A stretch of 35,239 nucleotides of DNA from contig DYWT01000209.1 in the NCBI GenBank assembly GCA_020742515.1, forward strand, positions 1 to 35,239, in the 5' to 3' direction. This document shows, piece after piece, positions 8,284 through 16,492 of the stretch; positions within the stretch are counted from its first letter, which is position 1; every line of letters begins with the position of its first letter. Below the pieces are notes generated by a model, which made no database searches, had not been told where the DNA came from, and was given only the letters and a program-made list of their open reading frames with translations. The stretch comes from Sporosarcina psychrophila. GTDB taxonomy: Bacteria > Bacillota > Bacilli > Bacillales_A > Planococcaceae. A program made the translations under genes and the position numbers.

Positions 8284-8336
8284 CCAAACAAACACGATTA
8301 TTCAAACAATCGTGTTTGTTTGGGTACCTGTCACCT
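8284..8336. repeat. intergenic hairpin repeat, copy 2, overlapping a gene end
   Basis: Perfect 15-bp stem CCAAACAAACACGAT (8284-8298) with ATCGTGTTTGTTTGG (8309-8323), followed by GGTACCTGTCACC (8323-8335). It matches the element at 4823-4894 in the CAAACAAACAC stem and the CTGTCACC core. The stop codon of the leftward EamA gene (8302-8304) sits in the hairpin loop, so the last ten or so codons of that gene are repeat sequence. Confidence 0.75.
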
Positions 8337-9204
8337 GAACAACTTTTTCCTTCCCACTCAACGTCAATACAAGAATACCGCCCAGCAGCATTGCAACACC
8401 CATCCACGATGTCCCATTCAGTCGCTCACCTACGACAAGCACACTTAAAATCGCTGCAGTAAGCGGTTCAGCAAGTGACAGCGTGACTGCTGACGATGAA
8501 GGAATCCTCTTCAACCCAGCGGAGAACAGAATATAGGCTATACTTGTCGTTGCAATTCCAAGATATAATACGACAGATATTCCGCGCCCCGTCATAAGCC
8601 CCTCCGTTTCGAATAAAAATAGAAATGGTAGGAGCATTATTGCACTCATCGAAAAGATAACCGCAACGGCAGGTACAGGATCCACCTTGTCGAGTACGTC
8701 TTTATTGACAAGGGTATAAAACGCGAACAATATCCCAGCTCCGAGTGACATTGAAATCCCCACAGGATTGACGACGATTCCGCCTTTATTTAAAAAGAGC
8801 AATACACACCCGATAATCGCCAGTATAGTCGCCATGATCCACACCCGGGTCGGGCGTCGTTTCAATAGTAACCATTCAATGATTCCGGAAAAGACAGGAG
8901 CACTACCGATCGTAACGACCGTACCAATTGCTACTCCTGTTAATCTGACAGAAGAAAAAAATAAATATTGGAAAATAGCCATCGAAACAGCCGCATAAAG
9001 AGTAGACTTCCACGGCCAATTCCGAAAATCAATTTTACGCATAATAAGTAAAATAAACAATAATGAAAAACCGCCTACAGCGAGTCTCGATGCTCCCACT
9101 GCCAACGGATGAATTGTTTGTGGCATAAACGTTTGTGCGGTGCCGGTCGTTCCCCAAAGTACCGCCCCCAACAACACAACTAGATATGAAATACGCTGTG
9201 ACAC
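8302..9204 (-). CDS. EamA/DMT family transporter
   Basis: The 300-residue membrane protein has ten hydrophobic segments in two EamA repeats: about residues 4-135 (LLGAVLWGTTGTAQTF near the start) and 148-285 (SLGAGILFAFYTLVNK, then SSAVTLSLAEPLTAAILSVLVVGERL). This family exports or imports metabolites and amino acids; the substrate is unknown. The frame opens with an ATG at 9210 that abuts the AGAGGGGG ribosome site, so the GTG at 9204, six bases downstream of it, is the better start. The C terminus (VTGTQTNTIV) is encoded by the hairpin repeat at 8284-8336, unlike the usual charged tail, which suggests that insertion of the repeat replaced the original end. Monocistronic, convergent with the CPBP gene. 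Confidence 0.85.
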   Translation of the reverse strand: MSQRISYLVVLLGAVLWGTTGTAQTFMPQTIHPLAVGASRLAVGGFSLLFILLIMRKIDFRNWPWKSTLYAAVSMAIFQYLFFSSVRLTGVAIGTVVTIGSAPVFSGIIEWLLLKRRPTRVWIMATILAIIGCVLLFLNKGGIVVNPVGISMSLGAGILFAFYTLVNKDVLDKVDPVPAVAVIFSMSAIMLLPFLFLFETEGLMTGRGISVVLYLGIATTSIAYILFSAGLKRIPSSSAVTLSLAEPLTAAILSVLVVGERLNGTSWMGVAMLLGGILVLTLSGKEKVVQVTGTQTNTIV

Positions 9205-9293
9205 AGTCATCCCCCTCTTTCTCTATATAGAAGATACCATACAAACTAATTTTTCACATTTTGAAAATAAGCTATCTCTCAGCTCCTAGACAA

Positions 9294-9338
9294 TAAAAAA
9301 AGTAAGGCTCATCGTCACAAGATGAGCCTTACTTTTCA
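9294..9338 (-). terminator. terminator of the opp operon
   Basis: Perfect 16-bp stem AAAAGTAAGGCTCATC (9298-9313) with GATGAGCCTTACTTTT (9321-9336), 7-base loop, T-run on the minus strand. It begins directly at the stop codon of the last opp gene. Confidence 0.9.
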
Positions 9339-10334
9339 TTCCATTGCTTTGTATTCTTCAGCGTACAGGTGGCATGCCACCCAATGGTCTTTCTTATGCT
9401 CTTGTAATTTTGGTTCTACTTTGCTGCAAATACCCATGGCAAGTGGGCATCTTGTTCTAAATCGACATCCGCTTGGTGGATTAATCGGGCTTGGTATGTC
9501 TCCTTTAATCATGATTCTTTCCCGGGTCCGTTCTACTTTAGGGTCAGAGATAGGTATCGCACTTAACAAGGCTCGAGTATAAGGATGCAAAGGGTCCTCA
9601 TACAATTCGTCACTTGTAGCTATTTCAGCCATGCTTCCTAAATACATCACGCCCACACGGTCACTTATATGTTTAACCATGGACAAATCATGTGCAATAA
9701 ACAAGTACGTCAGTCCTCGTTCAACCTGTAGCTTTTTCAGCAAGTTTACAACTTGTGCTTGAATGGACACATCCAGTGCTGAAATTGGTTCATCGGCTAC
9801 AATAAACTCCGGATCTACCGCTAAGGCCCGAGCGATACCGATTCGCTGACGTTGACCGCCACTGAATTCGTGCGGGTACCTGTTACCGTGGTCACCATTC
9901 AGTCCAACCGTTTCCAGCAGTTCATTAACGCGGGCTGTACGTTCATTATTGTTCTTTACCAATCCATGAATATCAAGTCCTTCTGCCACAATATCTTTTA
10001 CCGTCATTCTCGGATTCAAGGAAGCATACGGGTCCTGAAAAATCATTTGCATGCTGCGGTTAAATTTCTTTTTTTCTTTTTTGGATTTTCTGGCGTGAAC
10101 ATCTTCGCCATGAAATTTCACTTCTCCCCCACTTGCCTCGTAAAGACGCATAATGGTACGCCCCGCTGTAGATTTACCACATCCTGATTCTCCAACTAGG
10201 CCGAATGTTTCTCCTTTATAGATATCAAATGTAATTCCATCTACTGCTTTTAAAACATTGCTACGGTCCATTTTGAAGTGTTTCTGCAATTGTTTGATTT
10301 CAAGTAATTTTTCTCGCTCCTTACCCATGAACAT
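9336..10334 (-). CDS. oppF: oligopeptide/dipeptide ABC transporter ATPase, OppF type
   Basis: The 332-residue cytoplasmic ATPase powers the peptide importer together with OppD. Walker A GESGCGKST (48-56), Q-loop in MIFQDPYASLNPRMTV, signature FSGGQRQRIGIARAL, Walker B FIVADEPISALD and the H-loop IAHDLSMV are intact. The C-terminal oligo_HPY region (HPYTRALLSAIP) carries a four-Cys cluster (GCRFRTRCPLAMGIC ... ACHL) like that which binds an iron-sulfur cluster in some Dpp/Opp ATPases. It overlaps the end of oppD by 14 bases; two ATGs (10334 and 10328) are served by the same GGAGGTG. It is the last gene of the operon. Confidence 0.92.
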   Translation of the reverse strand: MFMGKEREKLLEIKQLQKHFKMDRSNVLKAVDGITFDIYKGETFGLVGESGCGKSTAGRTIMRLYEASGGEVKFHGEDVHARKSKKEKKKFNRSMQMIFQDPYASLNPRMTVKDIVAEGLDIHGLVKNNNERTARVNELLETVGLNGDHGNRYPHEFSGGQRQRIGIARALAVDPEFIVADEPISALDVSIQAQVVNLLKKLQVERGLTYLFIAHDLSMVKHISDRVGVMYLGSMAEIATSDELYEDPLHPYTRALLSAIPISDPKVERTRERIMIKGDIPSPINPPSGCRFRTRCPLAMGICSKVEPKLQEHKKDHWVACHLYAEEYKAME

Positions 10335-11349
10335 TCACACCTCCGACAACCGCCGATTCTGGCACTTCTACGTTTAGGGCACGCTCATCCAATAACCAAC
10401 ATGCTGTTTTTTGTGTTTCTGATAGTTTCGTATACTCTGGCATGTGATTTTTACATACCTTCATTGCATATGGGCACCTTGTAACAAAAGGACAGCCTTT
10501 GGGCGGATCAGCCAAATCTGGCGGGGAACCAGGAATGACTTGCAGTTCTTCTTTCCTGCTATCCAGCTTTGGCATCGAACCCAACAACCCCCACGTATAA
10601 GGGTGTTTTGGATTATAAAATATTTCATCGACAGTTCCTGTCTCAACAATCTTTCCGCCATACATGACAGCAACTCGGCTTGCTGTATTGGCTACAACAC
10701 CCAAGTCATGGGTAATGAGGATGATTGCTGTACCTATTTTTTGCTGTAAATCACGCATTAACTCTAGAATCTGAGCCTGAATCGTTACGTCAAGTGCAGT
10801 TGTTGGTTCATCAGCAATCAGTATTTTGGGATTGCAAGCTAAAGCGATTGCTATCATCGCCCGTTGTCGCATGCCACCCGAATATTGATGAGGATATTGA
10901 TTTATCCGTTTTTCAGGGTTCGGAATACCTACAAGTTTCAGCAGTTCAAGACTCCGTAGATTCGCATCTTTTTTGGTCATCTTTTGGTGTTTGATAAGCC
11001 CTTCAGCAATCTGCTTTCCTACAATCATCGTCGGGTTGATTGAGGTCATCGGGTCTTGAAAAATCATACTTATTTCTTTCCCGCGAACGTTCTGCATTTG
11101 TTTTTCTGATTTCTGTATTAAATCTTCTCCATTGAAGAGAATTGAGCCACTAACATACTTACCGGGTGGCGTGGGAATTAAGCCCATAATTGAATAGGCA
11201 GTAACACTTTTTCCTGATCCCGACTCTCCAACAATGGCCAAAGTCTCCTTTTCGTTCAATTCAAATGAAACCCCGCGCACGGCTTGTACATCTTTTCCGT
11301 ACGTTTCAAATGATACAGCAAGATCTTTTATCTCCAATATTTTTTTCAT
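10321..11349 (-). CDS. oppD: oligopeptide/dipeptide ABC transporter ATPase, OppD type
   Basis: The 342-residue ATPase partners OppF. It has Walker A GESGSGKS (41-48), Q-loop [14 protein letters not shown], signature [15 protein letters not shown], Walker [13 protein letters not shown] and H-loop ITHDLGVV. The oligo_HPY tail ([12 protein letters not shown]) is followed by a four-Cys set ([15 protein letters not shown] ... ACWLL), a possible iron-sulfur site as found in a mycobacterial DppD. It lies 14 bases downstream of oppC and overlaps oppF, so it is translated as part of the oppBCDF block. Together with OppF it forms the heterodimeric motor of the importer. Confidence 0.92.
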   Translation of the reverse strand: MKKILEIKDLAVSFETYGKDVQAVRGVSFELNEKETLAIVGESGSGKSVTAYSIMGLIPTPPGKYVSGSILFNGEDLIQKSEKQMQNVRGKEISMIFQDPMTSINPTMIVGKQIAEGLIKHQKMTKKDANLRSLELLKLVGIPNPEKRINQYPHQYSGGMRQRAMIAIALACNPKILIADEPTTALDVTIQAQILELMRDLQQKIGTAIILITHDLGVVANTASRVAVMYGGKIVETGTVDEIFYNPKHPYTWGLLGSMPKLDSRKEELQVIPGSPPDLADPPKGCPFVTRCPYAMKVCKNHMPEYTKLSETQKTACWLLDERALNVEVPESAVVGGVNVHG

Positions 11350-11363
11350 TGCGGTAACCCCCT

Positions 11364-12287
11364 TTATTTGCGCTCTTTGGGATCCAAGGCATCTCTTAAT
11401 CCATCTCCAATGACATTAAAAGCAAGTATCGTCAAACAAATGAAAAATGCCGGGAAAAAGAGTTGGTACGGATAGTACTGGAACGAAGATAAAGCATCTG
11501 ATGACATCGTCCCCCAACTAGCACGGGGTGCAGGTACACCCAAACCAAGATAACTTAAAAATGATTCAGTAAATATTGCGGTTGGTATAGTTAATGTTAA
11601 TGTCACGAGTATTGGGCCAAGTGTATTAGGTATCAAATGCCGAAATAACAACCTGGAATTACTTGCACCAAGAGAACTGGACGCCAATATATATTCCTCG
11701 GACTTCAATTGCATAACCTGTCCACGTACAATTCTTGCCATACTAATCCAGCCAGTTATGGTCATCGCAATGATCATGGTCCACAGCCCTTTTGGCATAA
11801 TGACCATTAATAATATAACGACCAACAAATACGGTACACCATACAAAATATCGGCAATCCGCATAAGGTATTCATCTACTTTTCCACCGAAAAAGCCGGC
11901 CACTGCACCCCAAACAACCCCGATTACCAAGTCAATTAGAGATGCCATCAAACCAATAAATAACGAAATTTTCGCACCATACCAAGTTCTTGCGAACACA
12001 TCTCTGCCTAGGTTATCTGTACCAAACCAGTGGTCAGCTGATGGTGCTTTATTCGCATTCATTAAATCGGTTTTATCGTAGGTTTGACCTGAAATCGGTT
12101 CGCCGATAAAGGCCATAACTGCCAGTAATATAATAACGACTATCCCAAATAGGGCCAGTTTGTTTTTTCTGAAACGACGCCAAGCATCCTTCCAGTAAGA
12201 TGTACTATCCCCCACAATTTTTTCAGATTCCGCATGATCTACTATCAATGCTTCAAAATCAGTATCCTCTAGTTGTACGCGTGTCAT
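11364..12287 (-). CDS. oppC: oligopeptide ABC transporter permease, OppC type
   Basis: The 307-residue permease has an N-terminal cytoplasmic extension (1-45), TM1 at about 46-63 ([19 protein letters not shown]), the OppC_N signature [21 protein letters not shown] (84-104), and a BPD_transp_1 core of five further helices. The EAA loop reads [20 protein letters not shown], which docks with the ATPases. It ends in the typical [18 protein letters not shown]. Its ATG overlaps the oppB stop in an ATGA arrangement, a sign of translational coupling and equal stoichiometry of the two permeases. Confidence 0.92.
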   Translation of the reverse strand: MTRVQLEDTDFEALIVDHAESEKIVGDSTSYWKDAWRRFRKNKLALFGIVVIILLAVMAFIGEPISGQTYDKTDLMNANKAPSADHWFGTDNLGRDVFARTWYGAKISLFIGLMASLIDLVIGVVWGAVAGFFGGKVDEYLMRIADILYGVPYLLVVILLMVIMPKGLWTMIIAMTITGWISMARIVRGQVMQLKSEEYILASSSLGASNSRLLFRHLIPNTLGPILVTLTLTIPTAIFTESFLSYLGLGVPAPRASWGTMSSDALSSFQYYPYQLFFPAFFICLTILAFNVIGDGLRDALDPKERK

Positions 12288-13222
12288 TGGAAATTAGCCC
12301 CCTTTCCCGTTACTTTTATCCGCGGATCAATCAACCCGTAAACAAGGTCGACAATCAGAATCGAAACAAGTAAAAGGGCACTAAAAAACACAGTAGTTCC
12401 CATGATGACGGTGTAATCCCGATTTGTAATGCTGACCACGAACTCATTGCCTAAACCAGGAATGGCGAATATTTTTTCAATGATAAAACTTCCTGTTAAT
12501 ATTCCAGCAACTAGCGGTCCTAAGTACGAGACAACCGGCAATATAGCATTTCGCAGTGCGTGTCTATAAATAACAACGCGCTCTGATAAGCCTTTTGATT
12601 TTGCGGTTTTAATATAATCCGCATTCAAAACTTCCAGCATACTGGAACGCATTAACCGAGCAATAAAAGCCAGTGGTGTTGTCGCCAAGGCAATCGCCGG
12701 TAATATCGTATGCGCAAACGACTCAAATCTAGCAATTGGTAACGCTTCCAATTGAATCGAAAATATATATTGCAGGACAGTCGCCATGATAAAGCTGGGT
12801 ACTGATATTCCCAATATCGCTATAACCATGACTGTGTAATCACCCATTTTATTATGTCTTATGGCAGCTATCACACCAAATAACACACCTAAAGCCAATG
12901 CAATGAAAATTGCCTCCAGTCCCAAAATGAGAGAATAGGGGAAACTTCGTTTTATAATATCAGTAACTTCCTGACCCTCATATTTAAAGGAAGGTCCAAA
13001 GTCTAATTTGGCAGCATTAATTAGATACTTAAAATATTGTTCGTGCATGGGATCGTTCAGTCCATACGCTTCCTTCATTTGCGCTTCAATCGCAGGAGAT
13101 GTTTTCCTTTCTGATGTAAATGGCCCTCCCGGCGCTAATTGCATTAATGCAAATGTGATTGTTACGATAAAAAATAGTGAAAGAAAAATATAGGCAATTC
13201 GTTTAATCAAGTATCTAGCCAA
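12284..13222 (-). CDS. oppB: oligopeptide ABC transporter permease, OppB type
   Basis: The 312-residue permease begins [24 protein letters not shown], the standard OppB/DppB head, followed by [10 protein letters not shown] and five more helices. The EAA loop is [24 protein letters not shown]. The end, [14 protein letters not shown], is also typical. The start is a TTG at 13222, nine bases after GGAGGTG. It is separated from oppA by 173 bases with a hairpin, so part of the transcripts probably stop before it. OppB and OppC form the membrane channel. Confidence 0.92.
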   Translation of the reverse strand: MARYLIKRIAYIFLSLFFIVTITFALMQLAPGGPFTSERKTSPAIEAQMKEAYGLNDPMHEQYFKYLINAAKLDFGPSFKYEGQEVTDIIKRSFPYSLILGLEAIFIALALGVLFGVIAAIRHNKMGDYTVMVIAILGISVPSFIMATVLQYIFSIQLEALPIARFESFAHTILPAIALATTPLAFIARLMRSSMLEVLNADYIKTAKSKGLSERVVIYRHALRNAILPVVSYLGPLVAGILTGSFIIEKIFAIPGLGNEFVVSITNRDYTVIMGTTVFFSALLLVSILIVDLVYGLIDPRIKVTGKGANFQ

Positions 13223-13313
13223 GTGATAACACCTCCATAACCCTTTGGATAAAGTGAAACTTCAATCAAAGGAATCAGTTTCTAGTAATGGCAAGTCTAT
13301 TTCTTTTCTAAAC

Positions 13314-13345
13314 TAAAAATAGGGGTGAAAATAAATCACCCCTAT
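13314..13345 (-). terminator. hairpin between oppA and oppB (partial terminator)
   Basis: 10-bp perfect stem ATAGGGGTGA (13319-13328) with TCACCCCTAT (13336-13345); on the minus strand it is followed by TTTTTAG. Its position inside the operon, just after oppA, fits partial termination or 3' end protection that raises the binding-protein level over the permease genes. Confidence 0.75.
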
Positions 13346-13395
13346 GAATCTTATGAATATCATTAGATTTTCAACTCAAAAAAACATATTCCTAT

Positions 13396-15084
13396 TTATT
13401 CAGCGTCAATATAGCCCCACTTGTACTGAACTAGACCCAGTGGTGATACTTCAACGTTTTTGACATACTCTTTATTTGTCCACACGTTTGTATAGAAGTA
13501 GACTGGAGCTAATGGCAACTCTTCCATGAAGATGCCTTCTGCTTTACGCAACATCTCCTCACGGGCAGCAACGTCTGTTTCTACTCTAGATTCTTTCAGT
13601 AATGCCTGGTAATCGGCATTCTCCCAATTTGTATAGTTGTTTCCTCCAACTGTTTCGAAGATTTCCAAGAAGTTGATTGCATCGTTAAAATCGGCAATCC
13701 AACCCATACGGCCAACCTGGAAGTTGCCTGAACCCATGGAGTCAAGATATACAGCCCATTCTTCATTGTTAAGCTCAACGTTAACGCCTAGGTTCTCTTT
13801 CCACATATCTTGTACTGCTTGTGCAATGGAACCATGTGCTTCACTCGTGTTATAAGAAAGCTTGATCGTAGGCAATTCAGTCAGACCCAATTCTTCCAAG
13901 CCCTTAGCCAAGTACTTCTTCGCTTCTTCTGCATCATTATCATTAAAGTAACCGGTTGCATTCTCTTCAAAGATAGAAGGTGGCACCAATGCCATCGCGG
14001 GCTGTTGCTCCGCCTGCGTGATATTCGTTACAATACCTTCACGATTGATTGCCATTGCAAATGCTTTACGAATATTTACATTTGTAAACGGTGCTTCCTC
14101 TACGTTAAATGCGTAGTAATAAACGCCGGCGAGTGGAGAAATATTCAGTAGTCCCTTTTGCTTATAATCTGGAATAGCTGCCAACGGAATAGAATCTGTC
14201 GGTGAACCCAACCAATCCAATTCACCTTGGTCATACATTTGTTTTGCAGTATTCTCATCATCAATCATAAGCATATTAATCGTTTCCAGTTTAACTGTGT
14301 CCGCATCCCAATAATCAGGGTTTTTCTTAAGCACAATGATATCCTTATGCTTCCAAGATTCCATTAGGAAAGGACCATTTGTTACATAGTTGTCGGATTG
14401 ATCCTGAGCCCAACCAGCGTTGCTTTCCGCTACCTTCTGGTTAACAGGGAAGTACGTATAAAACGCAGTTAGTTCAAGGAAATAAGCTGTCGGTTGTTCT
14501 AATTCGACGACCAATGTATGATCATCCTCTGCCGTGATAGCTACATCGTCCAGAGAACCACCCTTTTCTTTGGCAGCTTCTGCGCCTTTGATCATATATA
14601 ATTGGTATGCATAATCTGTCTCGGCATTGGCAGGATCTAGTACCCATTTCCATGCATACTCAAAGTCCTGTGCGGTTACAGGATCACCATTTGACCATTT
14701 TGCATCTTGGCGAATTTTGAATGTATACGTCAAGCCGTCTTCAGACATTTCGGCGCTTTCCGCCATCGCTTCTTCTACTTCTCCTTCTTGGTTAACACGC
14801 ATTAAACCTTCAAATGTTTGGTTCAGCACTGCACCTGAAGTAGTGTCAGTCGCTAAGCCTGGATGTAAAGAAGGCGGTTCTGACTTAATATTTACACTTA
14901 GCTTCTGTTCTGGTGCTGGTTTAGCTTCCTCTGTCGCATCAGACTTTCCAGCATCCGTCTCTTCTGTTTTACTAGCATCTTCTTTCTCTTTGCCATCCCC
15001 TTCTTCGTCTCCGCTGCAAGCAGCTAGAAACAAACTCATAGCAAAAACCAAAACTAGAAGTAAAGGCCACCTTTTCATACTCAT
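13396..15084 (-). CDS. oppA: oligopeptide-binding lipoprotein, OppA type
   Basis: The 562-residue solute-binding protein of the SBP_bac_5 family captures extracellular peptides for OppBCDF. A lipoprotein signal peptide (1-22) ends in the lipobox LAAC with Cys23, followed by a highly acidic linker (about 24-60) that lifts the domain off the membrane. Family hallmarks include EPPSLHPGLATDTTSG, AESAEMSEDGLTYTFKIRQDAKWSNG and GPFLMESWKHKDIIVLKKNPDYWD. The start ATG-AGT-ATG is about ten bases after AAGGGGGA; the second ATG may be used. It is the first gene of the operon, with a good sigma-A promoter at 15153-15181. Confidence 0.93.
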   Translation of the reverse strand: MSMKRWPLLLVLVFAMSLFLAACSGDEEGDGKEKEDASKTEETDAGKSDATEEAKPAPEQKLSVNIKSEPPSLHPGLATDTTSGAVLNQTFEGLMRVNQEGEVEEAMAESAEMSEDGLTYTFKIRQDAKWSNGDPVTAQDFEYAWKWVLDPANAETDYAYQLYMIKGAEAAKEKGGSLDDVAITAEDDHTLVVELEQPTAYFLELTAFYTYFPVNQKVAESNAGWAQDQSDNYVTNGPFLMESWKHKDIIVLKKNPDYWDADTVKLETINMLMIDDENTAKQMYDQGELDWLGSPTDSIPLAAIPDYKQKGLLNISPLAGVYYYAFNVEEAPFTNVNIRKAFAMAINREGIVTNITQAEQQPAMALVPPSIFEENATGYFNDNDAEEAKKYLAKGLEELGLTELPTIKLSYNTSEAHGSIAQAVQDMWKENLGVNVELNNEEWAVYLDSMGSGNFQVGRMGWIADFNDAINFLEIFETVGGNNYTNWENADYQALLKESRVETDVAAREEMLRKAEGIFMEELPLAPVYFYTNVWTNKEYVKNVEVSPLGLVQYKWGYIDAE

Positions 15085-15152
15085 AAATGAAGTTCCCCCT
15101 TATTCTTTTTTGTTTTCGGTAAACTGAAAGTTCACAATTCACCTTAGAAGTT

Positions 15153-15181
15153 ATTATACTACCGATTAATGAATATTCCAA
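15153..15181 (-). promoter_or_regulatory. sigma-A promoter of oppA
   Basis: On the minus strand: -35 TTGGAA (15176-15181), 17-base spacer, -10 TATAAT (15153-15158). The leader to the oppA start is about 65 bases. Confidence 0.7.
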
Positions 15182-15337
15182 TACTTTAAAAAACATTCTA
15201 TTTTCCGACATTTTTCCTCGATATCTTACAAATAAATTGATAGCAGAATACTTTAGGTGTTTCAAAATATCTAGAATAATTTATCACATATACAAAACGG
15301 TGGGTGTATGCTATTCTGTTATGCAGGCTTTTTAACA

Positions 15338-15375
15338 CGTGGTTCGTAACCATCCCACGCAAAAAAACTAGGAGG
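15338..15375 (+). ncRNA. preQ1-I riboswitch
   Basis: Stem CGTGG (15338-15342) with CCACG (15355-15359) encloses the 12-base loop TTCGTAACCATC. It is followed by an A-rich tail AAAAAAACTAGGAGG (15361-15375). This is the class I preQ1 aptamer layout: small hairpin, then the A-tail that docks into the stem, with the loop pairing to the tail end. Here the tail runs straight into the ribosome site GGAGG of queT, so binding of preQ1 should hide the site and block translation. The downstream gene, a queuosine precursor transporter, fits exactly. Confidence 0.87.
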
Positions 15376-15384
15376 AAATGAATA

Positions 15385-15885
15385 ATGAAAGTAAAAACAT
15401 TAACAACAAACGGAATTATTGCGGCTCTATATGTCGCCGTCACCTTTTTAATCGCACCATTCGGATTTACCCTTATTCAATTCCGTATTTCAGAGATATT
15501 TAACCATCTCGTCGTTTTCAATAAAAAGTATATTTTTGGTATTGTAGTCGGTGTATTTAGTGCTAACTTGCTATTTTCACCAGTAGCGGTTGATATTATT
15601 TTCGGAGTACTGCATTCAGTAATCGCCCTCTCAATAACGATCTTTTCTGCAAAGTTCATTAAAGGCATCTTCAAACGAATGCTTTTTAACACTATCGTCT
15701 TTACGCTCACAATGGTAATCATCGCATTTCAACTTAGCTTTTTTGCAGACATCCCAGAATTTAATGGACTTCCGTTTCTTATCATCTACCTAACACTTGC
15801 AATTGGAGAATTTGTCGTTATGGCTATCGGAATTCCTATCATTCACGCTCTGAATAAACGTCTGAACTTCGAAAAACTTATTTAA
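15385..15885 (+). CDS. queT: QueT-type queuosine precursor transporter
   Basis: The 166-residue membrane protein has five or six helices and is of the QueT family (formerly DUF988), the substrate-specific component of an ECF-type importer for preQ1/queuosine precursors. Typical features are the head TTNGIIAALYVAVTFLIAPF, the segment IQFRISEIFNHLVVFNKKYI and the end ALNKRLNFEKLI. The ATG lies nine bases after GGAGG, which is part of the preQ1-I riboswitch tail. The gene is apparently monocistronic, with a terminator at 15893. The ECF ATPase and T subunits must be encoded elsewhere. Confidence 0.9.
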   Translation: MKVKTLTTNGIIAALYVAVTFLIAPFGFTLIQFRISEIFNHLVVFNKKYIFGIVVGVFSANLLFSPVAVDIIFGVLHSVIALSITIFSAKFIKGIFKRMLFNTIVFTLTMVIIAFQLSFFADIPEFNGLPFLIIYLTLAIGEFVVMAIGIPIIHALNKRLNFEKLI

Positions 15886-15892
15886 CATAATC

Positions 15893-15933
15893 ATCCTCTC
15901 CATTTCACTGCTCATAATTGAAATAGAGGGGAT
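15893..15933 (+). terminator. terminator after queT
   Basis: Imperfect stem between TCCTCTCCATTTCA and TGAAATAGAGGGGA (one mismatch, one G-T pair), followed by TTTTT. Confidence 0.7.
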
Positions 15934-15952
15934 TTTTCAGGGAGATGTATCG

Positions 15953-16183
15953 ATGTATATCACAATTCAAGAAGCTGCTGAACACCTTGGCATGCCCATC
16001 GAACAAGTCCAAAAGTATGTGAGGGAAGGCCGCATCCGCTCCGTTCATGACGGCAAGCAATTCCTTATTAATAAAGATCAGTTCGGACTCTATTTGGAAC
16101 AGCTTGAACTATTGAAACACCAAATCGACGAATGGCGTAACGAGCCGATTCCGCCCGATCGCGATATTAAAGATGAAGATTGA
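15953..16183 (+). CDS. small excisionase/MerR-like HTH protein
   Basis: The 76-residue protein has an N-terminal HTH_17 (excisionase, MerR-like winged helix) domain: YITIQEAAEHLGMPIEQVQKYVREGRIRS (2-30), then the wing HDGKQFLINKDQF. The last 30 residues form a charged helix (LEQLELLKHQIDEWRNE) and an acidic tail. It stands alone between queT and opuD with its own terminator, and no integrase is nearby, so it is more likely a small chromosomal regulator than a phage excisionase. A ribosome site (AGGGAGATG) precedes the ATG. The target is unknown. Confidence 0.75.
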   Translation: MYITIQEAAEHLGMPIEQVQKYVREGRIRSVHDGKQFLINKDQFGLYLEQLELLKHQIDEWRNEPIPPDRDIKDED

Positions 16184-16219
16184 AAAACAGCTGAAGACAC
16201 AAATGTCTTCAGCTGTTTT
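16184..16219. terminator. terminator after the HTH gene
   Basis: Perfect 16-bp stem AAAACAGCTGAAGACA (16184-16199) with TGTCTTCAGCTGTTTT (16204-16219), 4-base loop. Confidence 0.9.
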
Positions 16220-16422
16220 GCGATAACTCTTAGATTGGGTTGCAGTAAAGTTCTGTCCATTCCCTATTTAATATAGAAAGAACTCCACCATTTTCTCAAA
16301 AAAATCATCTAACTGTTTTACATCAATCCATAATCAATAAAAGCTCTATGCTAATAACTATACGCGACACAGCGATATGAATGGAAAATACTATAAAGGG
16401 GAATACTTTATTCACTGATTGG

Positions 16423-16451
16423 TTGCTTTCATTTTACTTTACTAGTATAGT
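16423..16451 (+). promoter_or_regulatory. possible promoter of opuD
   Basis: TTGCTT (16423-16428), 17-base spacer, TATAGT (16446-16451), about 42 bases before the opuD start. The -35 is weak. The rest of the gap at 16220-16492 is AT-rich with no gene that has a ribosome site. Confidence 0.4.
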
Positions 16452-16492
16452 TAGAAGCTGTTTCGAAATTAACTGCTCCACGAGGGGGATTC

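Noticed and set aside
14627-15127. 166-codon plus-strand frame
   Set aside because: Exact antisense of the oppA signal and linker region. The Ser/Ala-rich translation reflects the repeated acidic codons on the other strand.
15953-16183. Small HTH protein as a phage excisionase marking a prophage
   Set aside because: No integrase, att repeat or phage gene nearby; it sits between housekeeping genes with its own terminator.
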